Assembly (NCBI RefSeq): GCF_947492645.1 | Contig: NZ_CANLMZ010000010.1 | Span: forward strand, 248,001 to 312,000 | Direction: 5' to 3' | Length of the DNA stretch: 64,000 nt | Source: an uncultured Pontibacter sp. | Lineage (GTDB): Bacteria; Bacteroidota; Bacteroidia; Cytophagales; Hymenobacteraceae | Part shown: one piece after another, positions 17,304 to 25,901 of the stretch | Layout of the letters: every line of letters begins with the position of its first letter | How positions within the stretch are numbered: position 1 is the first letter of the stretch | The notes under the pieces: generated by a model | What the model was told of the DNA's origin: nothing | Database searches by the model: none | What the model saw: only the letters and a program-made list of their open reading frames with translations | Made by a program: the position numbers and the translations under genes

Positions 17304-18120
17304 CTATTGCATACTGCTGCTTCTGCTGGCGCTGCTAATGGGTGCTATACCTGCCTTTGCCCAGGATTTGGTGCAGACTGCTGCTGTTGTAAAGGTTGGC
17401 CCAAGTATAGCCATCAGTTCTCCCACAGCAATCTCTAAAGACCGAAACGGCAATTTATACTTTCTTGCTGCCAACCGCAGTCTTCTACGAATCGATTCTT
17501 TAGGGAAACCGCTGGGCAATTTTTCGCCACCCACCCGCGGCCGTATAGCCAGCATAGATGCCTGGAACCCCATGAAGATCCTTTTGTTTTACGAAGACAG
17601 GCAGGAACTGCTTTTGCTCGATAGATTTCTGCGCCCAGTAGCTAACACCACCCTACAAGACCAAAACTATACTGGCACCGCTAAAGCCGCAGCACTTGCC
17701 GCCGACGATAACTTTTGGCTTTTTGACGAGACAAATCTTACCTTAAGCAAGCTGGACCTGCAGCTGCGCAAAATAACAATTGACACACCCTTAAATCTGA
17801 TACTGGATAAAGAGCGGTTTAATGTGAGGCAACTGCGGGAGTACCAGAATATGGTATACTTACTCGATGCCAACGGGATTTTCGTTTTTGACAACCTGGG
17901 CAATTACAAAAAGAAACTGCCTTTTGCAGGTGTTAACTTTATCGACTTCCTGAACAATGAATTATACTTTGTGCAGAACGGCACCTTGCACTTTGTAAAC
18001 CTTTACACTTCAGAAACGCGCACCTTACAGCTACCATCAAACTATGTGACAGCCTTAGCAAGCGATGCCCGTTTATACTTGTTCGCTGTAAAGCAGCTGG
18101 ACATCTACACCTTGCATTAA
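17266..18120 (+). CDS. Secreted beta-propeller-like protein of unknown function
   Basis: About 284 residues with a strong signal peptide (CILLLLLALLMGAIPAFAQ). The mature part shows repeated short blades such as DRNGNLYFLAANRSLLRIDS, NFWLFDETNLTLSKLD, MVYLLDANGIFVFDNLG and ELYFVQNGTLHFVN, spaced about 40-45 residues apart, the look of a six-bladed NHL/SGL-type propeller. The start is uncertain: the ATG at 17266 is chosen here, but GTG at 17257 or TTG at 17278 would also leave a good signal peptide. It overlaps lpxH by 38 bases and ends 1 base before the convergent SMR gene. I do not recognise a specific family. Confidence 0.75.
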   Translation: MEITLSLRLLKASYCILLLLLALLMGAIPAFAQDLVQTAAVVKVGPSIAISSPTAISKDRNGNLYFLAANRSLLRIDSLGKPLGNFSPPTRGRIASIDAWNPMKILLFYEDRQELLLLDRFLRPVANTTLQDQNYTGTAKAAALAADDNFWLFDETNLTLSKLDLQLRKITIDTPLNLILDKERFNVRQLREYQNMVYLLDANGIFVFDNLGNYKKKLPFAGVNFIDFLNNELYFVQNGTLHFVNLYTSETRTLQLPSNYVTALASDARLYLFAVKQLDIYTLH

Positions 18121-18121
18121 C

Positions 18122-18451
18122 TTATTTTGCCCCGGAGAAAACCTTTAAGCCAATTACCCCGGCAACAATCATCAGTATACAAAAAATACGTATCGCATCA
18201 CGTGGCTCGTTCAGGAAAACAATGCCAAGTATAGCAGTACCCGCTGCCCCAATTCCCGTCCAAATGGCATAGGCAGTACCTAAGGGTAGGTGCTTCATTG
18301 CCTGGGCCAGCAATACAAAGCTCAAAATCATAACCAGCACCGTTACTACACTAACCCCAAGTTTAGTGAAACCTTCGCTGTACTTTAGCCCAAAAGCCCA
18401 TCCTATTTCGCAAATACCTGCCAATATCAGGTATATCCAAGCTGTGTTCAT
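18122..18451 (-). CDS. SMR-family exporter, guanidinium (Gdx/SugE) type
   Basis: A 109-residue four-helix small multidrug resistance protein. The central glutamate lies in AGICEIGWAFGLKYSEGF (residues 11-28). The GLKY form, rather than the MKLSEG of EmrE, together with GTAYAIWTGIGAAGTAILGI, points to the SugE/Gdx branch whose members export guanidinium. No guanidine riboswitch is visible upstream, so the substrate remains an inference. It stands alone, ending 1 base from the convergent secreted protein gene. SMR proteins act as antiparallel dimers in the inner membrane. Confidence 0.88.
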   Translation of the reverse strand: MNTAWIYLILAGICEIGWAFGLKYSEGFTKLGVSVVTVLVMILSFVLLAQAMKHLPLGTAYAIWTGIGAAGTAILGIVFLNEPRDAIRIFCILMIVAGVIGLKVFSGAK

Positions 18452-18583
18452 ATATGCCCTATAAATTTAAAAAGTAAAGATACTTATTGCCTGCTACTTA
18501 CTACTTAAAAGAATTCATTAACATTTTGGCTTAATCCCACTAAAGAAATAAATTAGCCTCCTAAATGCCTCAAATCCAAAACT

Positions 18584-19381
18584 ATGAATGCTTCCTTAGC
18601 TCCTGCCCGCGTTAACAATACGCATGTTGCCGCAGGTTTTGCTGTACTTTTTGCAGTTTACCACTTCCACGAGTTCTTCCAGTCATTAACTATTTCAGCT
18701 ATTACCCTGCTCACGTTTATGGTGGTAAGCTATGTGGTGGCGCGTGCGCAGCAATTGCGGGGCCTGCAAAGTTGGGGCTTGGGGATGCAGCAGCATTGGT
18801 GGGTAAAGTTAGCATTAGGTTTGGCAGCAGGTATGTTGTTTGTAAGCTTATCAACAGCTGCATCTGTTTACCTTGGCTACGAAAGAGCAACAGCATCGCC
18901 TGGAGCAACTGTTTTCTTTAAGCAGATCTGGTGGATTATGTTCATGACCTTTTGGCCATCATTAGCTGAGGATATTCTTACCCGAGGTTACCTATACAAG
19001 CACTTTGGGCATCGGATGCCGCCCTATACTTGGGTGGCGTTTTCTGCAGTTGTTTACGTTCTGAACCACATTTGGCGCTTAACTGATCATCCTGCCGTAC
19101 TTACTTACCTTTTTATACTTGGTTTAGTTCTAGCAACAGCCATGGTTCTTACAAAATCGATGTGGCTTACACTTGGCATACATTGGGGTGCAAATATTTT
19201 GTATTACGTTTCGGTGGATATTTTTGCTGTAGAGGCTGTGGTAGACGGCCGCGAGAGCACATGGGTGTTAGCTGCTGCATACTTGCTTCTTCTTGTAGTG
19301 ATGCTACTAACTGCCGGAGTGCTGCAGAAATCTAAAACTCGAAAAACCGCAAGCACACCAGGCTTAGCTTATAAATTATAA
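18584..19381 (+). CDS. CPBP-family intramembrane protease-like protein
   Basis: 265 residues with about seven hydrophobic segments. The C-terminal half has the CPBP (Abi) motifs. The first appears as AEDILTRGYLYKHF near residue 125, where most families have EExxxRG, so here Glu is followed by Asp. The second is VLNHIWRL near 158, and the third is GIHWGANILYY near 203. The E/H/H set needed for the glutamic-type intramembrane protease is thus kept apart from the E-to-D change. Some bacterial members are linked to bacteriocin immunity, and nothing nearby supports that here. It has no operon partner. Confidence 0.8.
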   Translation: MNASLAPARVNNTHVAAGFAVLFAVYHFHEFFQSLTISAITLLTFMVVSYVVARAQQLRGLQSWGLGMQQHWWVKLALGLAAGMLFVSLSTAASVYLGYERATASPGATVFFKQIWWIMFMTFWPSLAEDILTRGYLYKHFGHRMPPYTWVAFSAVVYVLNHIWRLTDHPAVLTYLFILGLVLATAMVLTKSMWLTLGIHWGANILYYVSVDIFAVEAVVDGRESTWVLAAAYLLLLVVMLLTAGVLQKSKTRKTASTPGLAYKL

Positions 19382-19388
19382 AGCACAA

Positions 19389-20255
19389 TTAAACGGGCAT
19401 TTGCATTTCGTACTGCACCAGAACACGCTTAAAGTTGCGCTGTTCCAAGTATGAAATAAAACCTGCCCTTGCCCTATCCACATTGATAAGCATAAGCGCA
19501 GGAGCCTTTGTTAGTTGTGCTGCCTGCCGCAGCAATGCTGTACCAATGCCACTACAACGCATGCTCCTGGCTACTGCCAACTGTGCTACTGCACCATTGC
19601 CAGGATAAAGTATGAGAAACCCACAATGGCGCTGCTCTTTGTCCAAGGCCTCTAGTATAATGTTTTCATAGGAGCTCCTTTTGATAGCGGCAATAGTATT
19701 CTGCCAGGATGGAGCAATGTCCCAGAAAGTTTGATAAACATCCCAATTTGGCTTAGAGGTTATTTTTATACTTATGTTTTCGGGTGCTTCTACCCCTAAA
19801 AGCAACTCTTCCTTCTTTGCCCGGAAGCAGTCTAATGTCCGGGTTATCTTAAAGCCTATACTTCTGTAGCTTTTGAGTGCAGGCTCATTTTCCTGTATTA
19901 CCTCCAATTGGCAAAGCGTTATGCCGCTTTCACGTAGTTTAGGTAGCAGAAATGCATAAAGTTGCTGCGTCAGCTTTTGTCCTCTAAAAGCAGGTATCAC
20001 ACCGGTTCCGGCATTATAGGCAGCCGGTGTGCCCGCCCACTCTCCTAAGCCGGTAAGTATAAACCCCACCATCTCGCTGCCTGCATAAGCTGCCACACAA
20101 TAGGTCGGTTCTATTCCTTCACGCTGCAACTTCGCCTTAAACTGGTGTTCGCTTAACTGTATCGGTACAAGGTAATCCGCAAAAGCTTTAAGGAAGGTTT
20201 GGTGCAGCAAAGGCATATCGTGTGGTTGCAGAAAACAGAATGTAAAGTCAGGCAT
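19389..20255 (-). CDS. Protein with two tandem GNAT acetyltransferase domains
   Basis: 288 residues. The first GNAT domain (about 1-145) has the acetyl-CoA loop in the form TGVIPAFRGQKLTQQLYAFL and the NEPALKSYRSIGFK segment typical of the family. The second (about 155-288) is shorter, with AVARSMRCSGIGTALLRQAAQL as its acetyl-CoA loop, and ends in ISYLEQRNFKRVLVQYEM. The substrate cannot be read from the sequence. It converges on the CPBP gene with a 7-base gap and has no cotranscribed neighbour. Confidence 0.83.
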   Translation of the reverse strand: MPDFTFCFLQPHDMPLLHQTFLKAFADYLVPIQLSEHQFKAKLQREGIEPTYCVAAYAGSEMVGFILTGLGEWAGTPAAYNAGTGVIPAFRGQKLTQQLYAFLLPKLRESGITLCQLEVIQENEPALKSYRSIGFKITRTLDCFRAKKEELLLGVEAPENISIKITSKPNWDVYQTFWDIAPSWQNTIAAIKRSSYENIILEALDKEQRHCGFLILYPGNGAVAQLAVARSMRCSGIGTALLRQAAQLTKAPALMLINVDRARAGFISYLEQRNFKRVLVQYEMQMPV

Positions 20256-20378
20256 GGCAACAAATTCGGTTACTGATTCTTTTTACGGTTATCAGCGGAA
20301 ATCTTCTGTGCTTGCAAATGCCTCACCATTTATCCGACAACTACTTATGCACTAAACCGTTAGTATTTTTATTTGATC

Positions 20379-20394
20379 GGCCAGCCTGCTGGCC
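20379..20394. promoter_or_regulatory. Short palindrome upstream of the alcohol dehydrogenase gene
   Basis: GGCCAGC-CT-GCTGGCC is a perfect 7-bp inverted repeat, 26 bases before the dehydrogenase ATG. It could be an operator or a leader hairpin. There is no T run to make it a terminator. Confidence 0.35.
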
Positions 20395-20420
20395 ATGCAA
20401 CCAAACCAAAATAATAAGCT

Positions 20421-21578
20421 ATGAAAGCACTTGTTTTTCACAAAATCAACGACGTTCGCGTGGAAACCGTGGACGACCCGCGCATTGAGGAAAGCCGCGA
20501 CGCTGTAATACGTGTAACTTCTACGGCCATCTGCGGTTCAGACCTGCACATACTAGATGGCTTTGTGCCACAAATGCGCAACATGGTACTAGGCCACGAG
20601 TTTATGGGTGTTGTAGAAGAAATAGGACCTGGCGTAACAAACCTGAAAATTGGAGACCGCGTGGTTGTGCCTTTCCCGATAGCCTGCGGTACCTGCTATT
20701 TTTGCAACCACCAATGGCCTACCCAATGCGAGAACTCAAACTCTAACTACGGCCCCGACGGAGGCTTTATGACAGAGAAAGCTGCTGCACTTTTTGGGTA
20801 TACAGATTTGTACGGAGGGTATAATGGCGGCCAGGCCGAGTATGTACGGGTACCGTTTGCTGATTTTGGACCGCGTAAAGTGCCTGATGGCCTTACTGAT
20901 GAGCAAGTGCTTTTCCTGACAGATATTTTCCCGACAGGCTGGGCCGCAGCCGACTGGGCAAAAATTAAGGGTGGCGAAACGGTAGCTATTTTTGGTGCAG
21001 GCCCTGTGGGCATCATGGCTGCAAAATCAGCATGGCTGATGGGTGCTGGCCGCGTAATAAACGTAGATGTGCAGCAGTACCGCTTGGATATGGCTAAAAA
21101 GTCGGCTAACTCAGAAACTATACTTTGGCAAGACCAGGACCAGGTGGTAGAGCTTATCCGCAGCATGACCGAAGGCCGCGGCGCTGATGTTTGCATCGAC
21201 GCTGTAGGCATGGAAGCAAACCGCAGTTTCTTAGATAAAGCAAAGGCTGTGTTTAACGCAGAAAAAGGTACGGCAAAAGTACTCGAAACCTGCCTTAGAG
21301 CTGTCAGAAGAGCTGGCGTTGTAAGTGTCGTAGGCGTTTATGGTTCGCCGTTCGATAACTTCCCGATTTACCGTTGGTTTGATAAAGGTATAACACTAAT
21401 GGGCACCCAAGCACCCGTGCAAATTTACATTGACCACCTGATGCAGCTAGTGCAGGATGGCAAAGTGAAGCTTGATGATATCATCACCCATACTTTGCCG
21501 CTAGAGCAAGCAGCGTATGGTTATGAGATCTTTAAAAAGAAACAGGACAATTGCGTGAAGGTAGTTCTGAAACCCTAG
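20421..21578 (+). CDS. Zinc-dependent alcohol/formaldehyde dehydrogenase family protein
   Basis: A 385-residue medium-chain dehydrogenase. The catalytic zinc site uses CGSDLH (Cys near 38) and GHEFMG (His-Glu near 61). The structural zinc is bound by four Cys in CGTCYFCNHQWPTQC (about 96-110). The nucleotide fold carries GAGPVGIMAA near residue 191, and an acidic residue follows in VINVDVQQ, suggesting NAD. The DIFPTGW segment and the long insertion after the structural zinc resemble glutathione-independent formaldehyde dehydrogenases, but the substrate is not certain. A palindrome sits upstream and a long hairpin follows. Confidence 0.88.
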   Translation: MKALVFHKINDVRVETVDDPRIEESRDAVIRVTSTAICGSDLHILDGFVPQMRNMVLGHEFMGVVEEIGPGVTNLKIGDRVVVPFPIACGTCYFCNHQWPTQCENSNSNYGPDGGFMTEKAAALFGYTDLYGGYNGGQAEYVRVPFADFGPRKVPDGLTDEQVLFLTDIFPTGWAAADWAKIKGGETVAIFGAGPVGIMAAKSAWLMGAGRVINVDVQQYRLDMAKKSANSETILWQDQDQVVELIRSMTEGRGADVCIDAVGMEANRSFLDKAKAVFNAEKGTAKVLETCLRAVRRAGVVSVVGVYGSPFDNFPIYRWFDKGITLMGTQAPVQIYIDHLMQLVQDGKVKLDDIITHTLPLEQAAYGYEIFKKKQDNCVKVVLKP

Positions 21579-21586
21579 TTTGGCTG

Positions 21587-21635
21587 AAATTTCTGTGATC
21601 AGCATGTATAAGCTATGTGCTGATCACAGAAATTT
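21587..21635. terminator. Bidirectional terminator between adh and the glycosyltransferase gene
   Basis: AAATTTCTGTGATCAGCA at 21587-21604 pairs perfectly with 21618-21635 around 13 bases. The right arm contains the last codons (Lys-Phe-Leu) and the TGA stop of the convergent minus-strand gene, so coding sequence doubles as terminator stem. Confidence 0.75.
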
Positions 21636-22658
21636 AACATATTTACTAAATACGCTCGGCAAAGATTCGATTTTCTCTTTAAACTGTATATCTTTTTCAC
21701 CAATGTAAGTTGCAAAAGAGTTAGCCTTTTTGCCACACATGCCTGCATATAATCCAACGGAGCTAAGAAAAACATAAAAGTTAATATCTGCGAGGTTATT
21801 TCCTGCAATCAACTCTAGGGAGCAAGTTGAAGAAAGTTCTATTACTTTGATACCACGCTTATACCTTGTTACAACGTTCCTAATCTCTTGCAGATGAGTG
21901 GCATTATTGTACTGTTCTGGATGATATTTTATATAGATCTGATCAACTTTTCTTTTCTGAAAGTATAAGAACATCTTCTCAATAGCCTGCACATAAACAG
22001 CCTTCTCTACGATTCCGTACTCATAAAGTGCATCCAAGGCAATAAGATGGCCATTTATGCAGTTACTGGCTTCTGAGTTGTAAAAGGGATTATCAAGTAT
22101 AATTTTGTTCCTGAATTCTGGAAAAGCTGCTTCGCTTATTCCGTAAACTTTGTCATAACCTTCATCATAGAAGTATGGGTTCTGTGATAGTCTTCCAAAA
22201 TAATTAAGATGTTTCAGTAATTTGTAAAAAGAAGTCGCGTAACCCGCAGGGCATATCTCATTATTGATTTTGGAGATAGGATAAAACGATGCCATTCCTT
22301 CCTCTAGGAAACTGAACCCGCTACACTTCCTATGCGATATAAATAACTGAATAAAGCTCGTACCAGACTGATTGGTATACAAGTGGAACGAATCACTATT
22401 TGTGATCTGAGCAACATAATCGTCAAACGCCCTCAGTTTTCTCCAGCCATTCCAGAGTTGTTTTTCAACAGCAAATGAATCAAAGAGATGATGGCTAAAA
22501 GGAACTATACTTTGTTTTATCTCAGAAAACTTATAAAGTTGCTTAAAACCTCTTCCCAATAAAAGGCAACAGGCATGCTTATCCAGTTTTTTATACTTTA
22601 TTACTTCCAAAGCAACAAAGTATGTTACTGTACTATGTATGTAGAAAAGGTGTTTCAC
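21624..22658 (-). CDS. Putative glycosyltransferase with sialyltransferase-type EEG and HP motifs
   Basis: 344 residues, no signal peptide or membrane span. Two short motifs stand out: FLEEGMASF near residue 118 and YIKYHPEQ near 248, with ELSSTCSLE and VFLSSVGLYAG following at about 274 and 293. The order acidic-acidic-Gly, then His-Pro, then a Ser pair is the signature shared by bacterial sialyltransferase families GT38, GT52 and GT80. The nearest guess is a GT52 or polysialyltransferase-like enzyme adding an acidic sugar to surface glycan. Its start overlaps the flippase stop by 4 bases. The gene is richer in A and T than its neighbours, as is common for transferred surface-glycan genes. 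Donor sugar unknown. Confidence 0.6.
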   Translation of the reverse strand: MKHLFYIHSTVTYFVALEVIKYKKLDKHACCLLLGRGFKQLYKFSEIKQSIVPFSHHLFDSFAVEKQLWNGWRKLRAFDDYVAQITNSDSFHLYTNQSGTSFIQLFISHRKCSGFSFLEEGMASFYPISKINNEICPAGYATSFYKLLKHLNYFGRLSQNPYFYDEGYDKVYGISEAAFPEFRNKIILDNPFYNSEASNCINGHLIALDALYEYGIVEKAVYVQAIEKMFLYFQKRKVDQIYIKYHPEQYNNATHLQEIRNVVTRYKRGIKVIELSSTCSLELIAGNNLADINFYVFLSSVGLYAGMCGKKANSFATYIGEKDIQFKEKIESLPSVFSKYVKFL

Positions 22659-24088
22659 CTGATAAAATATTGAGCAAAATAATATTTATACTTATAGCCT
22701 AAGGTTAGACCAAGCAATCCTAGCAACACAGTTACAACTATCTTATAAATTACCTCCGCATCAGCCAAAGTATACACCACCACCAGCGCCAGTACGGTTA
22801 GCGACAACCATAGCCATGGATAATAGTTAATGTCAGCTACTTGTTTATACTCTTTTAAAGCATAACCCGAATAGCCCATGTACATTAGTGCTGCAAATGT
22901 GGTGATGGCTGCAGCCTCTATTCCAAAATAAGGTACAAGCATAAGGTTTAGCAGCACGTTGCCCATACCAGCCACCGTAGATATTTTCCAGAGTACTTTG
23001 GTGTGCTCTCGGTACACCAGCAAATTTACTGCGCCAAGGTACATGGGGCGGTAATTGTATCCCATCATGATGATAATGGCTAATGGGTAAGCCTTCTGCA
23101 ATTCTTGGTTTTTGATCAGAAGTATAAACAGCTCTTTTAGCCACAGGCAAAGTATAAATGTTAACCCCAGAAAAAGGGCTTGCAGCGAAAAAGTCATGCT
23201 GCGGGCTTGCTTTGCAGCTTCTGTGTCTCCTTTGGGCTTAGAGTAATACTGCATGTAGAACGGAGAGGCTGCCTGCACTATTGAGGTAGAGGCTGCCATA
23301 AAGTAAAGGCCAAAGCTCGAGGCAATATTATACAAACCAATGCGCGGCAGCGGCACCTTCAGGAAGTCAAGCACCAGTTTATCAGAAGTATCGAGCAAAA
23401 AGAAAGAGAAGTGGTGCGGAATTACAGGCAAAGACACCTTCAGCGATTTTTTGATGCGATGCCACCTGTAGTTAAAAACCGGCCACATCTTCTCTTTAAA
23501 GTATAAAGGATAGCCATATAGTATAAACCCGACAAGCGCACCGGCAGCGTTTGCATAAAACCAACCCATATAGCCCATCTGCAAATAGGCTATCGTGTAA
23601 ATATTTAGCCCAACTGTGATCACTCCTACTATAAACGAACGAATAGCTACCGGCACCGGCCGCTGCGAAATCTGGAACAGGAACATTGCCTGAAACTCTG
23701 TTACGCCGAACAGCACCACCGGCAGCACATTAAGCGCTAATAGTTCCCAATGGTTTTCCCGCGCCTCATCGGGCATTCCCCACCACAGTAACGCACCAAG
23801 TATAAGGCCATACAGCACCGCCCACTCCGAAAGAAACCCGTGCAGTTGCCGCCAAACCCACTTGTAACGCATTGGGTGCTTGGCATAAGCATTTACCATT
23901 ACCACAGACAGCCCCAGCGAAAAGAGTGTGTTAAGTGCAACCACATAGGCCGTTACAATACCGCCTACACCATAATCTAAGGTAGTAAGGTATGGTGTGA
24001 TAACGGGCAACGAAAGTACGCCGGCCAGGCGGGGCACGTGTGCCGCCAACCCATATATTGCCGCATGTGATAGTAACTTCCGAAGCAT
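22655..24088 (-). CDS. Oligosaccharide flippase (Wzx-like, MATE/MVF superfamily)
   Basis: 477 residues with about 12-14 predicted membrane helices. The N-terminus (LLSHAAIYGLAAHVPRLAGVLSLPVITPYLT) is typical of polysaccharide biosynthesis flippases, with DYGVGGIVTAYV following. These proteins move undecaprenyl-linked glycans across the inner membrane. It is coupled by an ATGA overlap to the downstream glycosyltransferase, and the two form a minimal surface-glycan cassette. No polymerase or further transferases lie nearby, so the rest of the pathway must be elsewhere. Confidence 0.85.
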   Translation of the reverse strand: MLRKLLSHAAIYGLAAHVPRLAGVLSLPVITPYLTTLDYGVGGIVTAYVVALNTLFSLGLSVVMVNAYAKHPMRYKWVWRQLHGFLSEWAVLYGLILGALLWWGMPDEARENHWELLALNVLPVVLFGVTEFQAMFLFQISQRPVPVAIRSFIVGVITVGLNIYTIAYLQMGYMGWFYANAAGALVGFILYGYPLYFKEKMWPVFNYRWHRIKKSLKVSLPVIPHHFSFFLLDTSDKLVLDFLKVPLPRIGLYNIASSFGLYFMAASTSIVQAASPFYMQYYSKPKGDTEAAKQARSMTFSLQALFLGLTFILCLWLKELFILLIKNQELQKAYPLAIIIMMGYNYRPMYLGAVNLLVYREHTKVLWKISTVAGMGNVLLNLMLVPYFGIEAAAITTFAALMYMGYSGYALKEYKQVADINYYPWLWLSLTVLALVVVYTLADAEVIYKIVVTVLLGLLGLTLGYKYKYYFAQYFIR

Positions 24089-24257
24089 TGCCTAAAATTA
24101 TACTTAAATTTCAAGCCTTTCTCCACTACGCATCATTTTTCGTAATTTACCTCTCAACATCTGCTGCTGGTACTGCTTCATGAATTAAATTAGCATGACT
24201 CATGTTGGCATATGTTGTACTTTAGGTAGTGGGAAAAGCAAAAGCCTAAAATTTTAG

Positions 24258-24265
24258 TATATTTG
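24258..24265 (+). promoter_or_regulatory. Putative -7 box (TATATTTG) for ricT-gldH
   Basis: Exact TAnnTTTG match 56 bases before the ricT GTG start. The A-rich leader that follows ends in the strong AAGGAG site. Confidence 0.45.
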
Positions 24266-24307
24266 TTAATTAACGATAATTGAAAACAAGAATAGCCTAG
24301 CTATATA

Positions 24308-24313
24308 AGGAGA
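24308..24313 (+). promoter_or_regulatory. Strong Shine-Dalgarno sequence deciding the GTG start of ricT
   Basis: AAGGAG followed by 9 bases and then GTG at 24321. Most genes here have only A-rich leaders, so this site is unusual and supports a GTG start for a protein beginning MGCSSC. Confidence 0.65.
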
Positions 24314-24320
24314 TATAAAA

Positions 24321-25901
24321 GTGGGATGTAGTTCATGTTCTAGTGGCGGATGCGGCACCAAACCAGGTGGCTGCAAAAGCAACGGCGGGTGCAGCACGGG
24401 AGGCTGCAACCGTTTAAACGTGTTCGACTGGCTCAGCGATATGGAATTACCCGTTTCGTTTGAGGAGTTTGACATAGTAGAAATAAGATTTAAAGGAGGC
24501 CGCAAGGACTTCTACCGTAACGATAACAGAATAGAGCTGACAACGGGCGATGCCGTGGTTGTAGATGTTCCAAATGGGCACCACATTGGCTTTGTATCGC
24601 TTAAAGGCGAGTTAGTGCGCCTGCAGATGATGAAGAAAAAGGTGGATAACAACGAAGAGATTCGCAGCATCTACCGCATTGCCAACGAAAAGGACATGGA
24701 GAAGTTTAACGAGGTAAGAGACCTTGAGGGAACCACCATGTACCGCAGTCGCGAGATCATTCAGCAGTTGGGCCTTAAAATGAAGCTCTCTGATGTAGAG
24801 TATCAGGCCGACAGAAGTAAGGCTACGTTCTATTACTCTGCCGACGACCGTGTAGATTTCCGTGATTTGATACGCAAGCTTGCCGAAGAATTTAAAGTGC
24901 GTATAGAGATGCGCCAGATAAGCCTTCGCCACGAAGCCGGCCGATTAGGAGGTATAGGCTCGTGCGGCCGTGAGCTTTGCTGCTCTACCTGGCTAACTGA
25001 TTTTAAAAGCGTGTCTACCACGGCAGCGCGTTATCAAAACCTATCGCTGAACCCTAGTAAGCTATCAGGCCAGTGCGGGCGCCTTAAATGCTGCCTTAAC
25101 TATGAGCTCGAAACATACATGGATGCCCTAAAGGATATCCCGACAGTAAACCGCCCGCTGCAAACAAAGCAGGGTGATGCGGTACTGCAGAAGACGGATA
25201 TTTTTAAGCGCATGATGTGGTTTGGCTACAAAGGCGACAATAATTGGTATGCTGTGCCGGTAGAGCGTGTGCAGGAAATACTGGAGCAAAACGCGAAAGG
25301 TGTTGCTGTAGACACCCTGGTGCTGGTGCAAGAAGAAGAGCCGAAACAAAATGAGTTTGTAGCGCAAGTAGAAGGTAGCCTGGAGCGCCTCGACGACAAG
25401 TATAAAAACAAGAAAAAGAAAAAGAAGAAAAAGAAAAAGCCAGGTGCCGGCACGCAAGCAGAGCAAGTTGTAGCTGATGCTCCTAAGCCACAGAAAGAGC
25501 GTCCTGAGAGAACACCTGAGCCACAAGGCGAAAAAACTGAGCTGGACCAGAGGCCTCGCAGGCAAAAGCCTTTCAAAAACAAAAACCGCGAAGACAGGGA
25601 AAACCGTGGCCCTCGTGAAGGCAGAGAGCCAAGAGAGGGCAGAGAACAACGCGAACCAAGAGAAGCCCGTGAGCCTCGCGAACAACGTGAACCGAGAGGC
25701 GAGCAGCGAGAAGGCAGAGAGCCAAGAGAGCGTCGTGAGAACAGGCCTCCGCGCCCTCCTAAGCCTGAAGGCCAAGGGGCTGCCACACCTGCTGCCAACC
25801 AGGAGAGAAACCCTGAGCAGAAACCGAAAAAGCGCAACAGAAAGCCTTTTAAGGGTAAAAAACCAGATCAAGAATCTAAACCACCGCGAACCGATGCATA
25901 A
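24321..25901 (+). CDS. ricT: PSP1-domain protein, RicT/YaaT-like
   Basis: 526 residues. The N-terminal 30 residues are Cys-rich (C3, C6, C11, C18, C24, C29) among Gly and Ser, suited to metal or Fe-S binding. The PSP1 core covers about 45-300: GDAVVVDVPNG, RIEMRQISLRHEAGRLGGIG, then the Cys motifs GSCGRELCCSTWL and CGRLKCCLNYE. In Firmicutes, RicT with RicA and RicF forms an Fe-S complex that controls RNase Y-dependent RNA cleavage. From about residue 360 the tail is a lysine run followed by Arg/Glu/Pro repeats of the REPREQ type, likely disordered and RNA-binding. It overlaps gldH by 8 bases, and the ricT-gldH order is common in this phylum. Confidence 0.85.
   Translation: MGCSSCSSGGCGTKPGGCKSNGGCSTGGCNRLNVFDWLSDMELPVSFEEFDIVEIRFKGGRKDFYRNDNRIELTTGDAVVVDVPNGHHIGFVSLKGELVRLQMMKKKVDNNEEIRSIYRIANEKDMEKFNEVRDLEGTTMYRSREIIQQLGLKMKLSDVEYQADRSKATFYYSADDRVDFRDLIRKLAEEFKVRIEMRQISLRHEAGRLGGIGSCGRELCCSTWLTDFKSVSTTAARYQNLSLNPSKLSGQCGRLKCCLNYELETYMDALKDIPTVNRPLQTKQGDAVLQKTDIFKRMMWFGYKGDNNWYAVPVERVQEILEQNAKGVAVDTLVLVQEEEPKQNEFVAQVEGSLERLDDKYKNKKKKKKKKKKPGAGTQAEQVVADAPKPQKERPERTPEPQGEKTELDQRPRRQKPFKNKNREDRENRGPREGREPREGREQREPREAREPREQREPRGEQREGREPRERRENRPPRPPKPEGQGAATPAANQERNPEQKPKKRNRKPFKGKKPDQESKPPRTDA

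Noticed and set aside
18452..18583. Guanidine riboswitch upstream of the SMR exporter
   Set aside because: I looked for one because Gdx-type genes often have it, but saw neither the paired ACGR hairpins nor any other guanidine-riboswitch structure.
25477..25893. Extended N-terminus of GldH
   Set aside because: This part reads through the ricT tail in another frame. The lipoprotein signal starts only at 25894.
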